From NCBI RefSeq assembly GCF_900110575.1, contig NZ_FOEF01000003.1:310001-374000 (forward strand): a stretch of DNA of 64,000 bases, written 5' to 3'. The position numbers and the translations under genes were made by a program. Under the pieces are notes generated by a model. It worked only from the letters and a program-made list of their open reading frames with translations. It made no database searches and was not told the origin of the DNA. Source of the DNA: Amycolatopsis saalfeldensis. Its GTDB lineage: Bacteria; Actinomycetota; Actinomycetes; Mycobacteriales; Pseudonocardiaceae. This document shows positions 1 through 9,305 of this stretch, piece after piece (the first letter of the stretch is position 1; each line of letters starts with the position of its first letter).

Positions 1-3000
1 CAGGCCGGCGCGACCGCGGGGCACCTGAAGCCGATCCTCGCCGAGACCGGGCCGCGGATTCTGGCCACCAGCGCGGAAAACCTGGCCACCGCCGTCGACG
101 CGATCGCCGAGAGCGCCTCCGTGCGGCGGCTGCTGGTGTTCGACTACCACGCCGGGGTCGACGAGCAGCGCGAACAGTTCGAGGCCGCGCGGCAGCGGCT
201 CGCGGAGTCCGGCAGCACGGTGGTGCTCGACACGCTGGCCGAGGTGGTCACACGCGGGCAGGCGCTGCCGCCGGCGCCGGAGTTCGACCCCGGCCCGGCC
301 GGCGACCGGCTGACCCTGCTCATCTACACCTCCGGCAGCACCGGCACGCCCAAGGGCGCCATGTACACCGACCGGCTGGTGCGCGAGCTGTGGTTCGGGT
401 TCTGGCCGGAGAAGACCGGCCGCGCGGTGCTGACCGTCAACTACATGCCGATGAGCCACGTCGCGGGCCGCGCGCTCCTGCTCGGCGCGATGGCCGACGG
501 CGGCACCTCCTACTTCGTCGCGAAGAGCGACGTGTCCACGCTGTTCGAGGACATCGAGCTGGTGCGCCCCACCGAGATGATGATGGTGCCGCGGATCTGC
601 GACATGCTTTACCAGCGCTACCAGAGCTTGCTGGACACCGGCTCCGGGACCGGGGACGAGGTGAAGGCCCGCCTGCGCGAACAGGTCCTGGGCGGCCGGC
701 TGCTGTGGGTGGGCTCCGGTTCCGCGCCGATCTCGGCCGAGATGACGGCGTTCGTCGAGTCCTGCATGGAGCTGCCGCTGCACGACGGCTACGGCTCGAC
801 GGAGGCGGGCGCGGTGCTGGTGGACCACGTCGTCTCCCGGCCGCGGGTCACCGCCTACAAGCTCGTCGACGTGCCCGAGCTGGGGTACTTCACCACGGAC
901 CTGCCGCATCCCCGCGGCGAGCTGCTGGTGAAGTCGTCGATGCTGGTGCCGGGCTACTTCAAGCGGCCGGATGCCACGGCCGAGGTCTTCGACGACGACG
1001 GCTTCTACCGCACCGGCGACATCATGGCCGAGGTCGGGCCCGAGGAGCTGGTCTACCTCGACCGCAGCAAGAACGTGCTCAAGCTGTCGCAGGGTGAGTT
1101 CGTCGCGGTTTCCCGGCTGGAGGCGGTGTTCGCGACCAGCCCGCTGGTCCGGCAGATCTACGTCTACGGCAGCAGCGAGCGCGCGTACCTGCTCGCGGTG
1201 GTCGTGCCGACGCCGGAAGCGTTCGAGCGCGGCGGCGACCTGAAGGCGGCGGTGGCCGAGTCGCTGCAGCGGATCGCGAAGGAGGCGGACCTCAACTCCT
1301 ACGAGATCCCGCGCGACTTCCTGCTGGAGACCGAGCCGTTCACGCCCGAGAACGGCCTGCTGTCGGGGATCCGGAAGCTGTTGCGCCCCAAGCTGAAGGA
1401 GTTCTACGGCGAGCGGCTGGAGCAGTTCTACGCCGAGCTGGCCGACCGCGAGGCGAACGAGCTGCGCGCGCTGCGCCGCACCGGCCGCGACGAGCCGGTG
1501 TTCGACACGGTGGTCCGCGCCGCGCTGGCCGTGCTCGGCTCCTCGGCCGGCGCGCTGGCGCCGCACGCGCACTTCATGGACCTGGGTGGCGATTCGCTGT
1601 CCGCGCTGTCGTTTTCCACGCTGCTCAAGGAGATCTTCGAGGTCGAGGTCCCGGTCGGCGTGGTGATCAGCCCGGCCAACGACCTGCGGCACCTGGCCGC
1701 GTACATCGAGGCGGCGCGTGAGTCCGGTTCGCCGCGGCCCACCTTCGCGAGCGTGCACGGTGAGGGCAGCACCGAGGCGAGGGCCGCGGACCTCACGCTG
1801 GACAAGTTCATCGACGCGGAAACCCTGGCCGCGGCGAAGGACCTGCCGCGCCCGGGCGGGCAGCCGCGCACCGTGCTGCTGACCGGCTCGAACGGCTACC
1901 TCGGCCGGTTCCTGTGCCTGGAGTGGCTGGAGCGGCTGGCCGAGACCGGCGGCAAGCTGATCTGCATCGTCCGCGGCAGCACGGCCGAGGCGGCGCGCAA
2001 GCGGCTCGAGGACGCGTTCGACAGCGGAGACGCGGGGCTGCTGCGGCACTTCCGGGAGCTGGCGGCCGAGCACCTGGAGGTCCTCGCGGGCGACATCGGG
2101 GACGCGGACCTCGGGCTCGACGAGCCGGCCTGGCGACGGCTGGCCGACACCGTGGACCTGATCGTGCACCCGGCCGCGCTGGTCAACCACGTGCTGCCCT
2201 ACGACCAGCTGTTCGGGCCCAACGTGGTCGGCACCGCGGAGCTGATCCGGCTGGCGCTGACCACGCGGGTCAAGCCGGTCACCTACCTGTCCACGGTGGG
2301 CGTGTTCACCGAGGAGGCCGCGGGCACCGACGAGTACTCCGACATCCGCGTCACCTGCCCGGCGCGCCCGATCAACGAGGAGTACGCCAGCGGTTACGGC
2401 ACGAGCAAGTGGGCCGGCGAGGTCCTGCTGCGCGAGGCGCACGACCTGGCGCGGCTGCCGGTCGCGACCTTCCGCTCCGACATGATCCTGGCGCACAGCC
2501 GGTACGCGGGGCAGCTCAACGTGCCCGACATGTTCACCCGGCTGCTGCTCAGCCTCATCGTCACCGGCATCGCGCCGCGCTCGTTCTACGCCGGCGACCG
2601 GCCCGCGCACTACGACGGGCTCCCGGCCGACTTCACCGCCGAGGCCATCACGACCGTCGGGCTGGCCGAGCCCGAGGGCTACCGGACCTACAACGTGATG
2701 AACCCGCACGAGGACGGCATCTCCCTCGACGTCTACGTGGACTGGCTGAACGAGGCCGGCTACCGGATCCAGCGGATCGACGACTACGCCGAGTGGTTCG
2801 CCCGGTTCGACCGTGCCCTGCGCGGTCTGCCGGAGCCGCAGAAGCAGCACTCGCTGCTGCCGCTGCTGCACGCGTTCGCCCGGCCGGCCGAGCCGGTCGA
2901 CGGGGCGGGCGACATCCCGACCGAGCGCTTCCGCGCCGCCGTCCAAAGCGCGAAAGTGGGCGCGGACAAGGACATTCCGCACGTTTCGGCGGAGCTGATC

Positions 3001-3045
3001 CGGAAGTACGCGGCGGATCTGAAAGGTCTGGACCTGCTGCGCTGA
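1..3045 (+). CDS. car: Carboxylic acid reductase (adenylation-PCP-thioester reductase), 5' end cut off
   Basis: Three-domain enzyme that activates a carboxylic acid with ATP, loads it on a phosphopantetheine arm and reduces the thioester to the aldehyde with NADPH. The frame is open from base 1, giving 1014 visible residues; known carboxylic acid reductases have about 1170, so roughly 150 N-terminal residues lie outside the window. Seen in order: adenylation core [11 protein letters not shown] near visible residue 110, GYGSTEAG near 264, YRTGD near 338, carrier motif GGDSLSAL with the pantetheine Ser near 532, reductase Rossmann motif [11 protein letters not shown] near 629, and catalytic YGTSK near 799. 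It resembles mycobacterial FadD9 and Nocardia Car. The phosphopantetheinyl transferase it needs is not in this window. The next gene downstream has its own promoter, so this looks like the last gene of its transcript. The natural substrate cannot be told. Confidence 0.93.
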   Translation, partial: QAGATAGHLKPILAETGPRILATSAENLATAVDAIAESASVRRLLVFDYHAGVDEQREQFEAARQRLAESGSTVVLDTLAEVVTRGQALPPAPEFDPGPAGDRLTLLIYTSGSTGTPKGAMYTDRLVRELWFGFWPEKTGRAVLTVNYMPMSHVAGRALLLGAMADGGTSYFVAKSDVSTLFEDIELVRPTEMMMVPRICDMLYQRYQSLLDTGSGTGDEVKARLREQVLGGRLLWVGSGSAPISAEMTAFVESCMELPLHDGYGSTEAGAVLVDHVVSRPRVTAYKLVDVPELGYFTTDLPHPRGELLVKSSMLVPGYFKRPDATAEVFDDDGFYRTGDIMAEVGPEELVYLDRSKNVLKLSQGEFVAVSRLEAVFATSPLVRQIYVYGSSERAYLLAVVVPTPEAFERGGDLKAAVAESLQRIAKEADLNSYEIPRDFLLETEPFTPENGLLSGIRKLLRPKLKEFYGERLEQFYAELADREANELRALRRTGRDEPVFDTVVRAALAVLGSSAGALAPHAHFMDLGGDSLSALSFSTLLKEIFEVEVPVGVVISPANDLRHLAAYIEAARESGSPRPTFASVHGEGSTEARAADLTLDKFIDAETLAAAKDLPRPGGQPRTVLLTGSNGYLGRFLCLEWLERLAETGGKLICIVRGSTAEAARKRLEDAFDSGDAGLLRHFRELAAEHLEVLAGDIGDADLGLDEPAWRRLADTVDLIVHPAALVNHVLPYDQLFGPNVVGTAELIRLALTTRVKPVTYLSTVGVFTEEAAGTDEYSDIRVTCPARPINEEYASGYGTSKWAGEVLLREAHDLARLPVATFRSDMILAHSRYAGQLNVPDMFTRLLLSLIVTGIAPRSFYAGDRPAHYDGLPADFTAEAITTVGLAEPEGYRTYNVMNPHEDGISLDVYVDWLNEAGYRIQRIDDYAEWFARFDRALRGLPEPQKQHSLLPLLHAFARPAEPVDGAGDIPTERFRAAVQSAKVGADKDIPHVSAELIRKYAADLKGLDLLR

Positions 3046-3076
3046 GGCTGACGTGGCCCGGCGCGCGGCGGGGGTC

Positions 3077-3135
3077 TTGACTTCGCTGCGTGCCGGGTCC
3101 TACCGTCTGAGTCACTTCGGTAGGAATCTTTCCTA
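3077..3135 (+). promoter_or_regulatory. Promoter and operator-like inverted repeat before the GH18 gene
   Basis: A -35 box TTGACT (3077-3082) and -10 box TACCGT (3101-3106) are 18 bases apart, followed by the inverted repeat TAGGAA-TCT-TTCCTA at 3121-3135. The repeat falls just past the expected transcription start, a usual place for a repressor site. The repressor is unknown; it is not the published DasR box. Confidence 0.6.
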
Positions 3136-3198
3136 ACCAATGGGCTCCTGCCGGGCACCGCCGCCTCGGTTTCCCCGTTGTCCCCGGAAGGATGACCC

Positions 3199-4152
3199 AT
3201 GGTTTGTTCCGTGCGCCGAGCCTTGACGATCGCCGCGGCGGCGCTGCTGCCCGCGGCGCTGGCGGCCGGCGGTGTCGCCCAGGCCGCACCCCAGTCCTCG
3301 CCCCAATCATCGCCACAGTCGTTCCCGGCGAAGTTCGCCGCGCCCTACCTCGAGCTCAGCAGCGGCACGGTCGGCGACATGGCCGCCGACAAGAGCGCGT
3401 CCGGCGTCAACCACTTCACGCTGGCTTTCCTGATCCCGCAGAGCGGCTGCACCGCCAAGTGGGAGAACGGCGATTACCCGGTCGGCAATTTCAAGTCGCA
3501 GATCGGCTCGCTGCAGTCGGCGGGCGGTGACGTGATCATCTCGTTCGGCGGAGCCGAGGGCGGTGAGCTGGCGCAGACCTGCAAGTCCGCGAGCAGCCTG
3601 CAGGCCGCTTACGCGAACGTGGTGAAGACCAACAACGTGCACCGGCTCGACTTCGACATCGAGGGCGGCCCGCTGGACGACACCGCGTCGATCCAGCGCC
3701 GGGACACCGCGCTGGCGGCGTTGCAGAAGGCCGACCCGTCGGTGCAGGTCGACTACACCCTGCCGGTCGACCCGAGCGGGCTGGAGGGCAACGCGCTGTC
3801 CCTGCTCAAGGACGCCAAGAGCAAGGGCGTGAAGGTCAGCACGGTCAACATCATGACCATGGACTTCGGCGACGGCGAGAACGCGCTGAACGACGCCGAG
3901 TCCGGGGCGAACGCCACCGCGAAGCAGCTCGCGAGCCTGTACGGCGAGTCCTCGTCGGCGGCGTGGGCGCAGCTCGGGCTGACCCCGATCGCCGGCAAGA
4001 ACGACGACAACGAGAACTTCACCCAGGCCAACGCCAAGACGCTGGAGTCGTTCGCGGCGTCCAAGGGCGTGTCGCTGCTGGCGTTCTGGGAGGTCGACTC
4101 CTACGACAAGAAGGTCGGCTACGCGTACTCGAAGATCTTCGGCAAGATCTGA
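3199..4152 (+). CDS. Secreted GH18 chitinase-like protein
   Basis: Secreted glycoside hydrolase family 18 protein of 317 residues, expected to cut chitin or a related N-acetylglucosamine glycan outside the cell. The N-terminus has Arg residues, a hydrophobic segment and an AQAA cleavage region by about residue 31. The short mature start carries a QSSPQSSPQS repeat linker. The barrel strand with the catalytic motif reads RLDFDIEGG, with the proton-donor Glu at about residue 155, and WAQLGLTPIAG and LLAFWEVDS match later strands of bacterial GH18 chitinases. No carbohydrate-binding module is seen. The ATG start follows GGAAGG by 8 bases. It stands alone between a promoter and a strong hairpin. 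Confidence 0.85.
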   Translation: MVCSVRRALTIAAAALLPAALAAGGVAQAAPQSSPQSSPQSFPAKFAAPYLELSSGTVGDMAADKSASGVNHFTLAFLIPQSGCTAKWENGDYPVGNFKSQIGSLQSAGGDVIISFGGAEGGELAQTCKSASSLQAAYANVVKTNNVHRLDFDIEGGPLDDTASIQRRDTALAALQKADPSVQVDYTLPVDPSGLEGNALSLLKDAKSKGVKVSTVNIMTMDFGDGENALNDAESGANATAKQLASLYGESSSAAWAQLGLTPIAGKNDDNENFTQANAKTLESFAASKGVSLLAFWEVDSYDKKVGYAYSKIFGKI

Positions 4153-4164
4153 GCGGCGGTCCGA

Positions 4165-4196
4165 GCGGCCCGGCCGGGTGCTTCCGGCCGGGCCGC
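4165..4196 (+). terminator. GC-rich hairpin after the GH18 gene
   Basis: Perfect 13-base arms GCGGCCCGGCCGG and CCGGCCGGGCCGC around a 6-base loop, 13 bases after the GH18 stop codon. There is no T tract, which is usual for terminators in high-GC actinomycetes. Confidence 0.6.
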
Positions 4197-4286
4197 CGGA
4201 GCCCGGATCTCACGTTTCCGGCAGTCTGGACGTCTTCACGGTGGAGGGGGCACGAGGCACCCACCGGGAGCGAAAGGACGAGGGGC

Positions 4287-4787
4287 ATGAGTGTCCGGCA
4301 CACGGTCGTGGACTCGCCGGTGGGCGAGCTGACGCTGGTCGCGGACGGCGACGCGCTCATCGGCCTCTACTTCGACGGGCATCAGCGCAAGCCGCGGCTG
4401 GACGGGTTCGGGCCGCGTGACGACCGCGGGTTCGGCGACGTGACCCGGCAGCTGGGGGAGTACTTCGCGGGCTCGCGGACCGAGTTCGACCTGCCGCTGG
4501 CGCCCCGCGGCTCGGAGTTCGAGCTGAAGGTCTGGGGACTGCTCACGACGATCCCGCACGGGGAGACGCGCACGTACGGGCAGCTGGCGGCGGAGCTGGG
4601 CGATCCCGGCGCCGCGCAGGCGGTCGGGAACGCCAACGGCTGGAACCCGATCAGCATCGTCGTGCCGTGCCACCGGGTGATCGGCGCGAGCGGCGGGCTC
4701 ACCGGCTACGCGGGCGGCGTCGACCGCAAACGCTTTCTCCTGGCCCTGGAGGAGCCGCCGGCGGACGAGGACGGCAGGCTGTTCTGA
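4287..4787 (+). CDS. ogt: Methylated-DNA--protein-cysteine methyltransferase
   Basis: Single-turnover DNA repair protein that moves an alkyl group from O6-alkylguanine to its own cysteine. At 166 residues it is the normal length for Ogt. The active site VVPCHRV places the acceptor Cys at residue 128. It is preceded by the helix-turn-helix region with IPHGETRTYGQLAAELG and followed by TGYAGGVDRKRFLL, all standard for the family. The ATG at 4287 was chosen because GAAAGGA lies just upstream and the protein then begins at the family start HTVVDSPVGELTLV. It is the first gene of a closely packed four-gene group whose last gene is a second, divergent member of the same family. Confidence 0.93.
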   Translation: MSVRHTVVDSPVGELTLVADGDALIGLYFDGHQRKPRLDGFGPRDDRGFGDVTRQLGEYFAGSRTEFDLPLAPRGSEFELKVWGLLTTIPHGETRTYGQLAAELGDPGAAQAVGNANGWNPISIVVPCHRVIGASGGLTGYAGGVDRKRFLLALEEPPADEDGRLF

Positions 4788-4812
4788 GCGACATGAACAC
4801 AGGGGAGGATTC

Positions 4813-5427
4813 GTGACGGGCCGGAACCGGGTCACGCCGACCGGGGAGATCGAGGCGTTCGCGCTGCGCGGCGCGTGGACGGGCAACCGCGGCATCCTGC
4901 ACTCCGGCCGCGAGATCGTCCGGTTCCACGCGAGCGACCTCTGGATCACCTGTGCGCTGGAGTTCCGCGGGCGGTGGCGCGAGCAGTGGCTGCCGAACCG
5001 CTGGACGCCGCTGTACTTCCACGACGAGGCGGTGGCGTTCGCCGCCGGGCACCGGCCGTGCGGCGAGTGCCGGCACCGGGACTACCGGGCCTACCGCGAC
5101 GCCTGGGCCGAACAGCTGCGAGTGCCACCGCCGTCGGCGAAGGAGATGAACCGGCAGTTGCACGGCGAACGCCTCTTCCGCGGGACGCACCGGCGGCGCT
5201 TCCACGAGCTGCCGTGGGCCGGGCTGCCCGACGGCGTCTTCGTGCTCCGCGACGGAATCCCGGCGCTGGTGGCCGACGGGCACCTGACCGAATGGACCCG
5301 CGCGGGCTACGGCGCCCGCCGGCCGCGGCCGAAGGCGGGCACCGCGACTGTCGTCACGCCACCGTCCACAGTGGCCGTCCTGCGCGCCGGTTACCCGGTG
5401 CAGGTCGACGAAGGGGCCCGCCGGTGA
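4813..5427 (+). CDS. Unknown protein with a CGEC metal-site-like motif, in the alkyltransferase operon
   Basis: I do not recognise this 204-residue protein as a named family. It starts at GTG behind GGGGAGGA, 25 bases after the first alkyltransferase, and its stop overlaps the sigma factor start (GTGA). It is soluble, rich in Arg and Trp, and has the motif HRPCGECRHRDY near residue 80. That resembles the Ada-type RPC-x2-C zinc or phosphotriester-repair site only superficially, because it has two cysteines rather than four. The position between alkyltransferase and sigma genes suggests a part in sensing or repairing alkylation damage; this is inference from context. Confidence 0.6.
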   Translation: MTGRNRVTPTGEIEAFALRGAWTGNRGILHSGREIVRFHASDLWITCALEFRGRWREQWLPNRWTPLYFHDEAVAFAAGHRPCGECRHRDYRAYRDAWAEQLRVPPPSAKEMNRQLHGERLFRGTHRRRFHELPWAGLPDGVFVLRDGIPALVADGHLTEWTRAGYGARRPRPKAGTATVVTPPSTVAVLRAGYPVQVDEGARR

Positions 5428-5921
5428 GCGCGCGGCCGTTCGAGCGGGTGGTGGACGAGCACGGGCCGATGGTGCTGCGCGTCTGCCGCGCGGTGGTGGG
5501 CCCGGCCGACGCCGAGGACGCCTGGTCCGAGACGTTCCTGTCCGCGCTGAAGGCGTACCCGGAGCTTCCCGCGGACGCGAACGTCGAAGCCTGGCTGGTC
5601 ACGATCGCCCACCGCAAGGCGATCGACGTGCTGCGCGCGCGGGCGCGCCGTCCGGTGCCGGTGGACGCGCTGCCGGAGGAGCCGAGCCGCACCGGCCGCC
5701 CCGAGGACTGGGACGGCGACCTGTGGCACGCGCTCACCCAGCTGCCGGAGAAGCAGCGCACCGCCGTCGCCTACCACTACCTGGCCGGCTTCCCCTACCG
5801 CGAGGTCGCCGCGATCACCGGCGGCACCGCCGACGCCGCCCGCCGCGCGGCCGCGGACGGCATCAAAGCGTTGCGGCTGAAGGACTTGAGTGCTGCGGAG
5901 CCGGAAGGAGCACGCCCATGA
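5424..5921 (+). CDS. ECF-type RNA polymerase sigma factor
   Basis: Small sigma-70 family factor of 165 residues, with region 2 (DAEDAWSETFLSALKAYPEL then a WLVTIAHRKAIDVLR helix) and region 4 (QLPEKQRTAVAYHYLAGFPY then a helix-turn-helix). There is no C-terminal extension and no anti-sigma gene beside it. The GTG start overlaps the stop of the preceding gene, and its own stop overlaps the next start (ATGA), so translation of the three genes is likely coupled. Lying between two O6-alkylguanine-DNA alkyltransferase genes, it is a plausible regulator of an alkylation response, but what activates it cannot be seen. Its region 2 is less canonical than in well-studied ECF factors. Confidence 0.8.
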   Translation: MSARPFERVVDEHGPMVLRVCRAVVGPADAEDAWSETFLSALKAYPELPADANVEAWLVTIAHRKAIDVLRARARRPVPVDALPEEPSRTGRPEDWDGDLWHALTQLPEKQRTAVAYHYLAGFPYREVAAITGGTADAARRAAADGIKALRLKDLSAAEPEGARP

Positions 5922-6532
5922 CCGAGCCGTCCGACACCGAGCTGTTCGAAGGCGTGCCCGGCCCGGACGAGGCCACCACGGCCAGGCTGCGCGCGCGGCT
6001 CGCCGGGCTGGCCCAGCGTGACGGCCTGCTCGACGTCGCCTACCGGACCGTCGACTCGCCCGTCGGCCCGCTGCTGCTCGCCGCGACCGAGGAGGGCCTG
6101 GTGCGCGTCGCGTTCGGCGTCGAGGGCCACGACGACGTGCTGGCTGAGCTGGCCGGCGCGGTCAGCCCGCGGATACTGGCCGCGCCCGCGCGGCTGGACC
6201 CGGTCGCCCGCGAGCTGGACGAGTACTTCACCGGGCGGCGGCGCGCGTTCGACGTGCCGCTGGACTTCCGGCTGTCCAAGGGTTTCCGCCGCGAGGTGCT
6301 CACCCACCTGGCCGAAATCCCGTACGGCAGCACGGAGAGCTACGCCCAGGTCGCCGCCGCGTCGGGCAGCCCGCGGGCGGTGCGCGCGGTCGGCACGGCG
6401 TGCGCGACGAACCCGCTGCCGCTGGTCGTCCCGTGCCACCGGGTGGTCCGCTCGGACGGCACGTCCGGGCGCTACCGCGGCGGCGAGGCCGCGAAGCTCA
6501 CGCTGCTCGCCATGGAGGGCCGGGCGCGCTGA
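5918..6532 (+). CDS. Second methylated-DNA--protein-cysteine methyltransferase
   Basis: Alkyltransferase homologue of 204 residues, about 40 longer at the N-terminus than the copy at 4287. The extra part, with TELFEGVPGPDEATTARLRA, is acidic and of unknown role. The catalytic motif LVVPCHRVVRSDG has its Cys at residue 173. The upstream LSKGFRREVLTHLAEIPYG and the final SGRYRGGEAAKLTLLAMEG fit the Ogt/Ada C-terminal domain. The ATG overlaps the sigma factor stop. It ends one base before the stop of the convergent LacI gene. It could be a classical Ogt or a member that handles bulkier adducts; the sequence does not decide. Confidence 0.88.
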   Translation: MTEPSDTELFEGVPGPDEATTARLRARLAGLAQRDGLLDVAYRTVDSPVGPLLLAATEEGLVRVAFGVEGHDDVLAELAGAVSPRILAAPARLDPVARELDEYFTGRRRAFDVPLDFRLSKGFRREVLTHLAEIPYGSTESYAQVAAASGSPRAVRAVGTACATNPLPLVVPCHRVVRSDGTSGRYRGGEAAKLTLLAMEGRAR

Positions 6533-6533
6533 C

Positions 6534-7598
6534 TTACGAGCGGTAAGTCGAGGCGCGCACGACCAGCTCCGGGGTGAACGTCACCTGCTGGTGCTCGTGC
6601 CCCGGGTCGGCGGTCTCCTGCATCAGCAGTTCCGCGGCCGTCCGGCCGAGCCGGCGGCGCGGCTGGCGGACCGAGGTCAGCGGCACGGTGGCGGCCGCGG
6701 CGAACTCGATGTCGTCGTAGCCGACGATGGCGAGGTCGTCCGGGACGTGCAGGCGCAGCGCGGCGCACGCCTGCAGCAGGCCCAGCGCCAGCAGGTCGTT
6801 CGCGCAGAACGCCGCGGTCGGGCGGGTCGAGGCGGGCAGGCCGGCCAGGCGCTGGCCCGCGTTGCCCCCGTCGGCCACGCCCATCTGGGACGTCGTCAGG
6901 TCGACCAGGCTGTCCGGGCCGAGGCCGGCCGCGCGCAACGCCCGCAGCGCGCCCTCGCGGCGGTCGCGCACCTGGCCGACGCCCAGCAGCCCGCCCACGA
7001 ACCCGATCCGCTCGTGGCCCTGCTCCACCAGGTGCCGCACCGCGATCTCGCCGCCGACCACGTCGTCGACGGCCACCGAGCAGTGGCTGGCCGTGGGCCG
7101 GGTGCGGTCGACGATCACCAGCGGCGTGCCGCGCCGGGCGATCTCGTCGAGCTGGGGCGAGCCGGGGTCGACGGGCGTGATCAGGATGCCCTGCACCCGC
7201 TGCTGTTCCAGCCGGCTGAGGTAGGCGGCCTCGCGCGTGGCGAGATTGGCGCTGTTGCACAGGAACAGCGAGAGGTCTTCCTCGTCGGCCGTGTCCTCCA
7301 TGCCCGCGGCGACGTCGGTGAAGAACGGGTTGCGGCCGTCGAGCATCACGTACGCGAGCACGCGGCTGTGCCCGACGCGCAGCTGCCGCGCCGATTCGTT
7401 GCGCACGAACCGCAGCTCGGCCATCGCGGCCTCGACCTTCGCGCGGGTGCCGGGGCTGACCCGGTCCGGCCGGTTCAGCACGTTCGAGACCGTGCCGAGG
7501 GAGACCCCGGCCGCGGCCGCGACGTCCTTGATGCCGGCGGCGCGGGCATCGAGGACGTCGCGGCCGGGCCCGGACTCGTGGGGGTCTTGCACCGTCAT
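6534..7598 (-). CDS. LacI-family repressor of the rhamnose operon
   Basis: Transcription regulator of 354 residues, divergent from the rhamnose importer and catabolic operon. The N-terminal helix-turn-helix reads IKDVAAAAGVSLGTVSNVLN, followed by the hinge helix and a periplasmic-binding-protein-like sensor domain. The start at 7598 was chosen over an upstream in-frame ATG at 7664 because GAAGGG precedes it closely and the extra residues are Pro/Arg-rich and unlike the family. Two operator-like sites (7681-7695, 7762-7773) lie in the shared intergenic region, so it probably represses the operon and itself and is released by L-rhamnose or a metabolite. The ligand is inferred from neighbours. 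Confidence 0.9.
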   Translation of the reverse strand: MTVQDPHESGPGRDVLDARAAGIKDVAAAAGVSLGTVSNVLNRPDRVSPGTRAKVEAAMAELRFVRNESARQLRVGHSRVLAYVMLDGRNPFFTDVAAGMEDTADEEDLSLFLCNSANLATREAAYLSRLEQQRVQGILITPVDPGSPQLDEIARRGTPLVIVDRTRPTASHCSVAVDDVVGGEIAVRHLVEQGHERIGFVGGLLGVGQVRDRREGALRALRAAGLGPDSLVDLTTSQMGVADGGNAGQRLAGLPASTRPTAAFCANDLLALGLLQACAALRLHVPDDLAIVGYDDIEFAAAATVPLTSVRQPRRRLGRTAAELLMQETADPGHEHQQVTFTPELVVRASTYRS

Positions 7599-7680
7599 CG
7601 CGGCCCTTCGTGCGGGAAACCTGCCTGCCGGAGCCCGCCGGGCGGGATGTGCGAAACGGGCCAACCGACCGGCTGCCGGC

Positions 7681-7695
7681 TGAAAAATCGTTTCA
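7681..7695. promoter_or_regulatory. LacI-type operator O1 of the rha region
   Basis: TGAAAAATCGTTTCA has TGAAA and TTTCA arms separated by 5 bases. It lies upstream of the -35 box of the rha promoter and between the divergent genes, so it could also control the repressor gene. Confidence 0.6.
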
Positions 7696-7715
7696 TTTCC
7701 GGTTATCTCGTGTCA

Positions 7716-7745
7716 TTGACTTCACCTTCTGACGCATAGTAGCGT
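7716..7745 (+). promoter_or_regulatory. Promoter of the rhamnose operon
   Basis: TTGACT (7716-7721) and TAGCGT (7740-7745) are 18 bases apart, placing the transcription start near 7752, just before operator O2. Confidence 0.55.
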
Positions 7746-7761
7746 CACCGCGCCAGGTTTG

Positions 7762-7773
7762 TGAAACCTTTCA
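7762..7773. promoter_or_regulatory. LacI-type operator O2 of the rha operon
   Basis: TGAAACCTTTCA, one base from the common LacI-family site TGAAACGTTTCA. It lies at about +10 of the predicted transcript and just upstream of the GGAGG ribosome site of the first gene, a position where binding would block transcription. Confidence 0.7.
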
Positions 7774-7787
7774 ATCCGGAGGTCGCG

Positions 7788-9305
7788 ATGACGCGGCAGG
7801 AGCCGGGCCGCGAGCCCCTTCTGGAGGTTCGCGGCGTGACCAAGTCGTTCGGCGCGGTCGCGGCGGTCGCCGGGGTGTCGTTCCCGCTGTACGCGGGCGA
7901 GGCCCACGCGCTGGTCGGCGAGAACGGCGCGGGCAAGTCGACCATCGTCAAGATGCTCGCCGGGGTGCACCGGCCCGACGAGGGCACCGTGGCGCTGGAC
8001 GGCGAGCCGGCCGGGTTCTCCTCGCCCGCCGCCGCCAAAGCCGCCGGCATCGCGGTGATCTACCAGGAGCCCACGCTGTTCCCGGACCTCTCGGTGGCGG
8101 AGAACATCGTGATGGGCCGGCACCCGCGCAAGGCGCTCGGGATGATCGACCGGGCCGCCGTCCGCGCCGAGGCCGAGCGGCTGTTCGCGCGGCTCGGCGT
8201 GCGGATCGACCCGGGCCGCCCCGCGCGCGGGCTGTCGATCGCCGACCAGCAGATCGTCGAGATCGCCAAGGCCCTCAGCGCGGACGCGCGGGTGCTGGTG
8301 ATGGACGAGCCCACGGCGGCGCTGAGCCTGGTCGAGGTCGAGCGGCTGTTCTCCGTGGCGCGCGCCCTGCGTGACGAGGGCAAGGCGATCATGTTCATCT
8401 CGCACCGGTTCGAGGAGATCACCGAGCTGTGCCAGCGCGTGACGATCATGCGCGACGGCAAGCACGTCTCCACCGACCTCGTCGCCGAGGTGACCGTCGA
8501 GGAGATGGTGCGCCGCATGGTCGGGCGCGAGCTGGACACGCTGTTCCCCAAGCAGGACGTGGAGCCCGGCGCGGTGGTCCTCGAAGTGGAAGGCCTGGCG
8601 CGCGAAGGGGTTTTCCGCGACATCTCGTTCTCGGTCCGCGCGGGCGAGATCGTCGCGTTCGCCGGGCTGGTCGGCTCGGGCCGCTCGGAGGTCGTGCAGG
8701 CGGTGTTCGGAGTGGACGGACGCGACGCCGGAGTGGTGCGGCTGAACGGGAAGAAGCTGCGCGCCGGCTCGCCGCGCGCGGCGATGTCCGCCGGCATGGC
8801 GCTGGTCCCGGAGGACCGGCGGCAGCAGGGCCTGGTGATGGACCTTTCGATCGAGCGGAACGTGACGCTGCCGCGTTCGCGTGCACTCTCGAAACTCGGC
8901 CTGCTGCTCGGCCCCGGCGAACGCCGGGAAGCGGTGCGCTGGACCGAACGGCTGCGCACGAAGTACCGGCGCCTCGGCGATCCCGTCGGCACGCTTTCGG
9001 GCGGGAACCAGCAGAAAGTGGTGCTGGCCAAGTGGCTCGCGATGGCGCCGAAGGTGCTCATCGTGGACGAGCCGACGCGCGGCATCGACGTCGGCACCAA
9101 GGCCGAGGTGCACCGGCTGATGTCCTCGCTCGCGGCCGAGGGCGTCGCCGTGGTGATGGTGTCCTCGGAGCTGCCGGAGGTGCTCGGCATGGCCGACCGG
9201 GTGCTGGTCATGCGCGAGGGCCGGATCGTGGCGGAGATCCCGCGGGCCGCCGCCACCGAAAGCTCGGTGATGTTCGCGGCCATGGGACAGGAAGCGGCGG
9301 CGTGA
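7788..9305 (+). CDS. rhaT: Rhamnose ABC importer, ATP-binding protein
   Basis: Double ATPase of 505 residues of the sugar CUT2 class (RbsA/XylG type) that powers import. The first half has Walker A GENGAGKST and Walker B VLVMDEPTAA; the second half has signature LSGGNQQK and Walker B LIVDEPTRGID. As is normal for CUT2 ATPases, the second Walker A is replaced by GLVGSGRSE. The ATG at 7788 follows GGAGG; an in-frame ATG at 7761 would start inside operator O2 and is less likely. It is the first gene of the operon and is translationally linked (GTGA) to a 17-codon ORF before the permease. The rhamnose substrate is inferred from the downstream isomerase, kinase and mutarotase. Confidence 0.92.
   Translation: MTRQEPGREPLLEVRGVTKSFGAVAAVAGVSFPLYAGEAHALVGENGAGKSTIVKMLAGVHRPDEGTVALDGEPAGFSSPAAAKAAGIAVIYQEPTLFPDLSVAENIVMGRHPRKALGMIDRAAVRAEAERLFARLGVRIDPGRPARGLSIADQQIVEIAKALSADARVLVMDEPTAALSLVEVERLFSVARALRDEGKAIMFISHRFEEITELCQRVTIMRDGKHVSTDLVAEVTVEEMVRRMVGRELDTLFPKQDVEPGAVVLEVEGLAREGVFRDISFSVRAGEIVAFAGLVGSGRSEVVQAVFGVDGRDAGVVRLNGKKLRAGSPRAAMSAGMALVPEDRRQQGLVMDLSIERNVTLPRSRALSKLGLLLGPGERREAVRWTERLRTKYRRLGDPVGTLSGGNQQKVVLAKWLAMAPKVLIVDEPTRGIDVGTKAEVHRLMSSLAAEGVAVVMVSSELPEVLGMADRVLVMREGRIVAEIPRAAATESSVMFAAMGQEAAA

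Noticed and set aside
1896..3316. Minus-strand open frames across the carboxylic acid reductase
   Set aside because: They are Arg/Pro/Ala-rich frames typical of the opposite strand of high-GC genes, with no ribosome site or domain.
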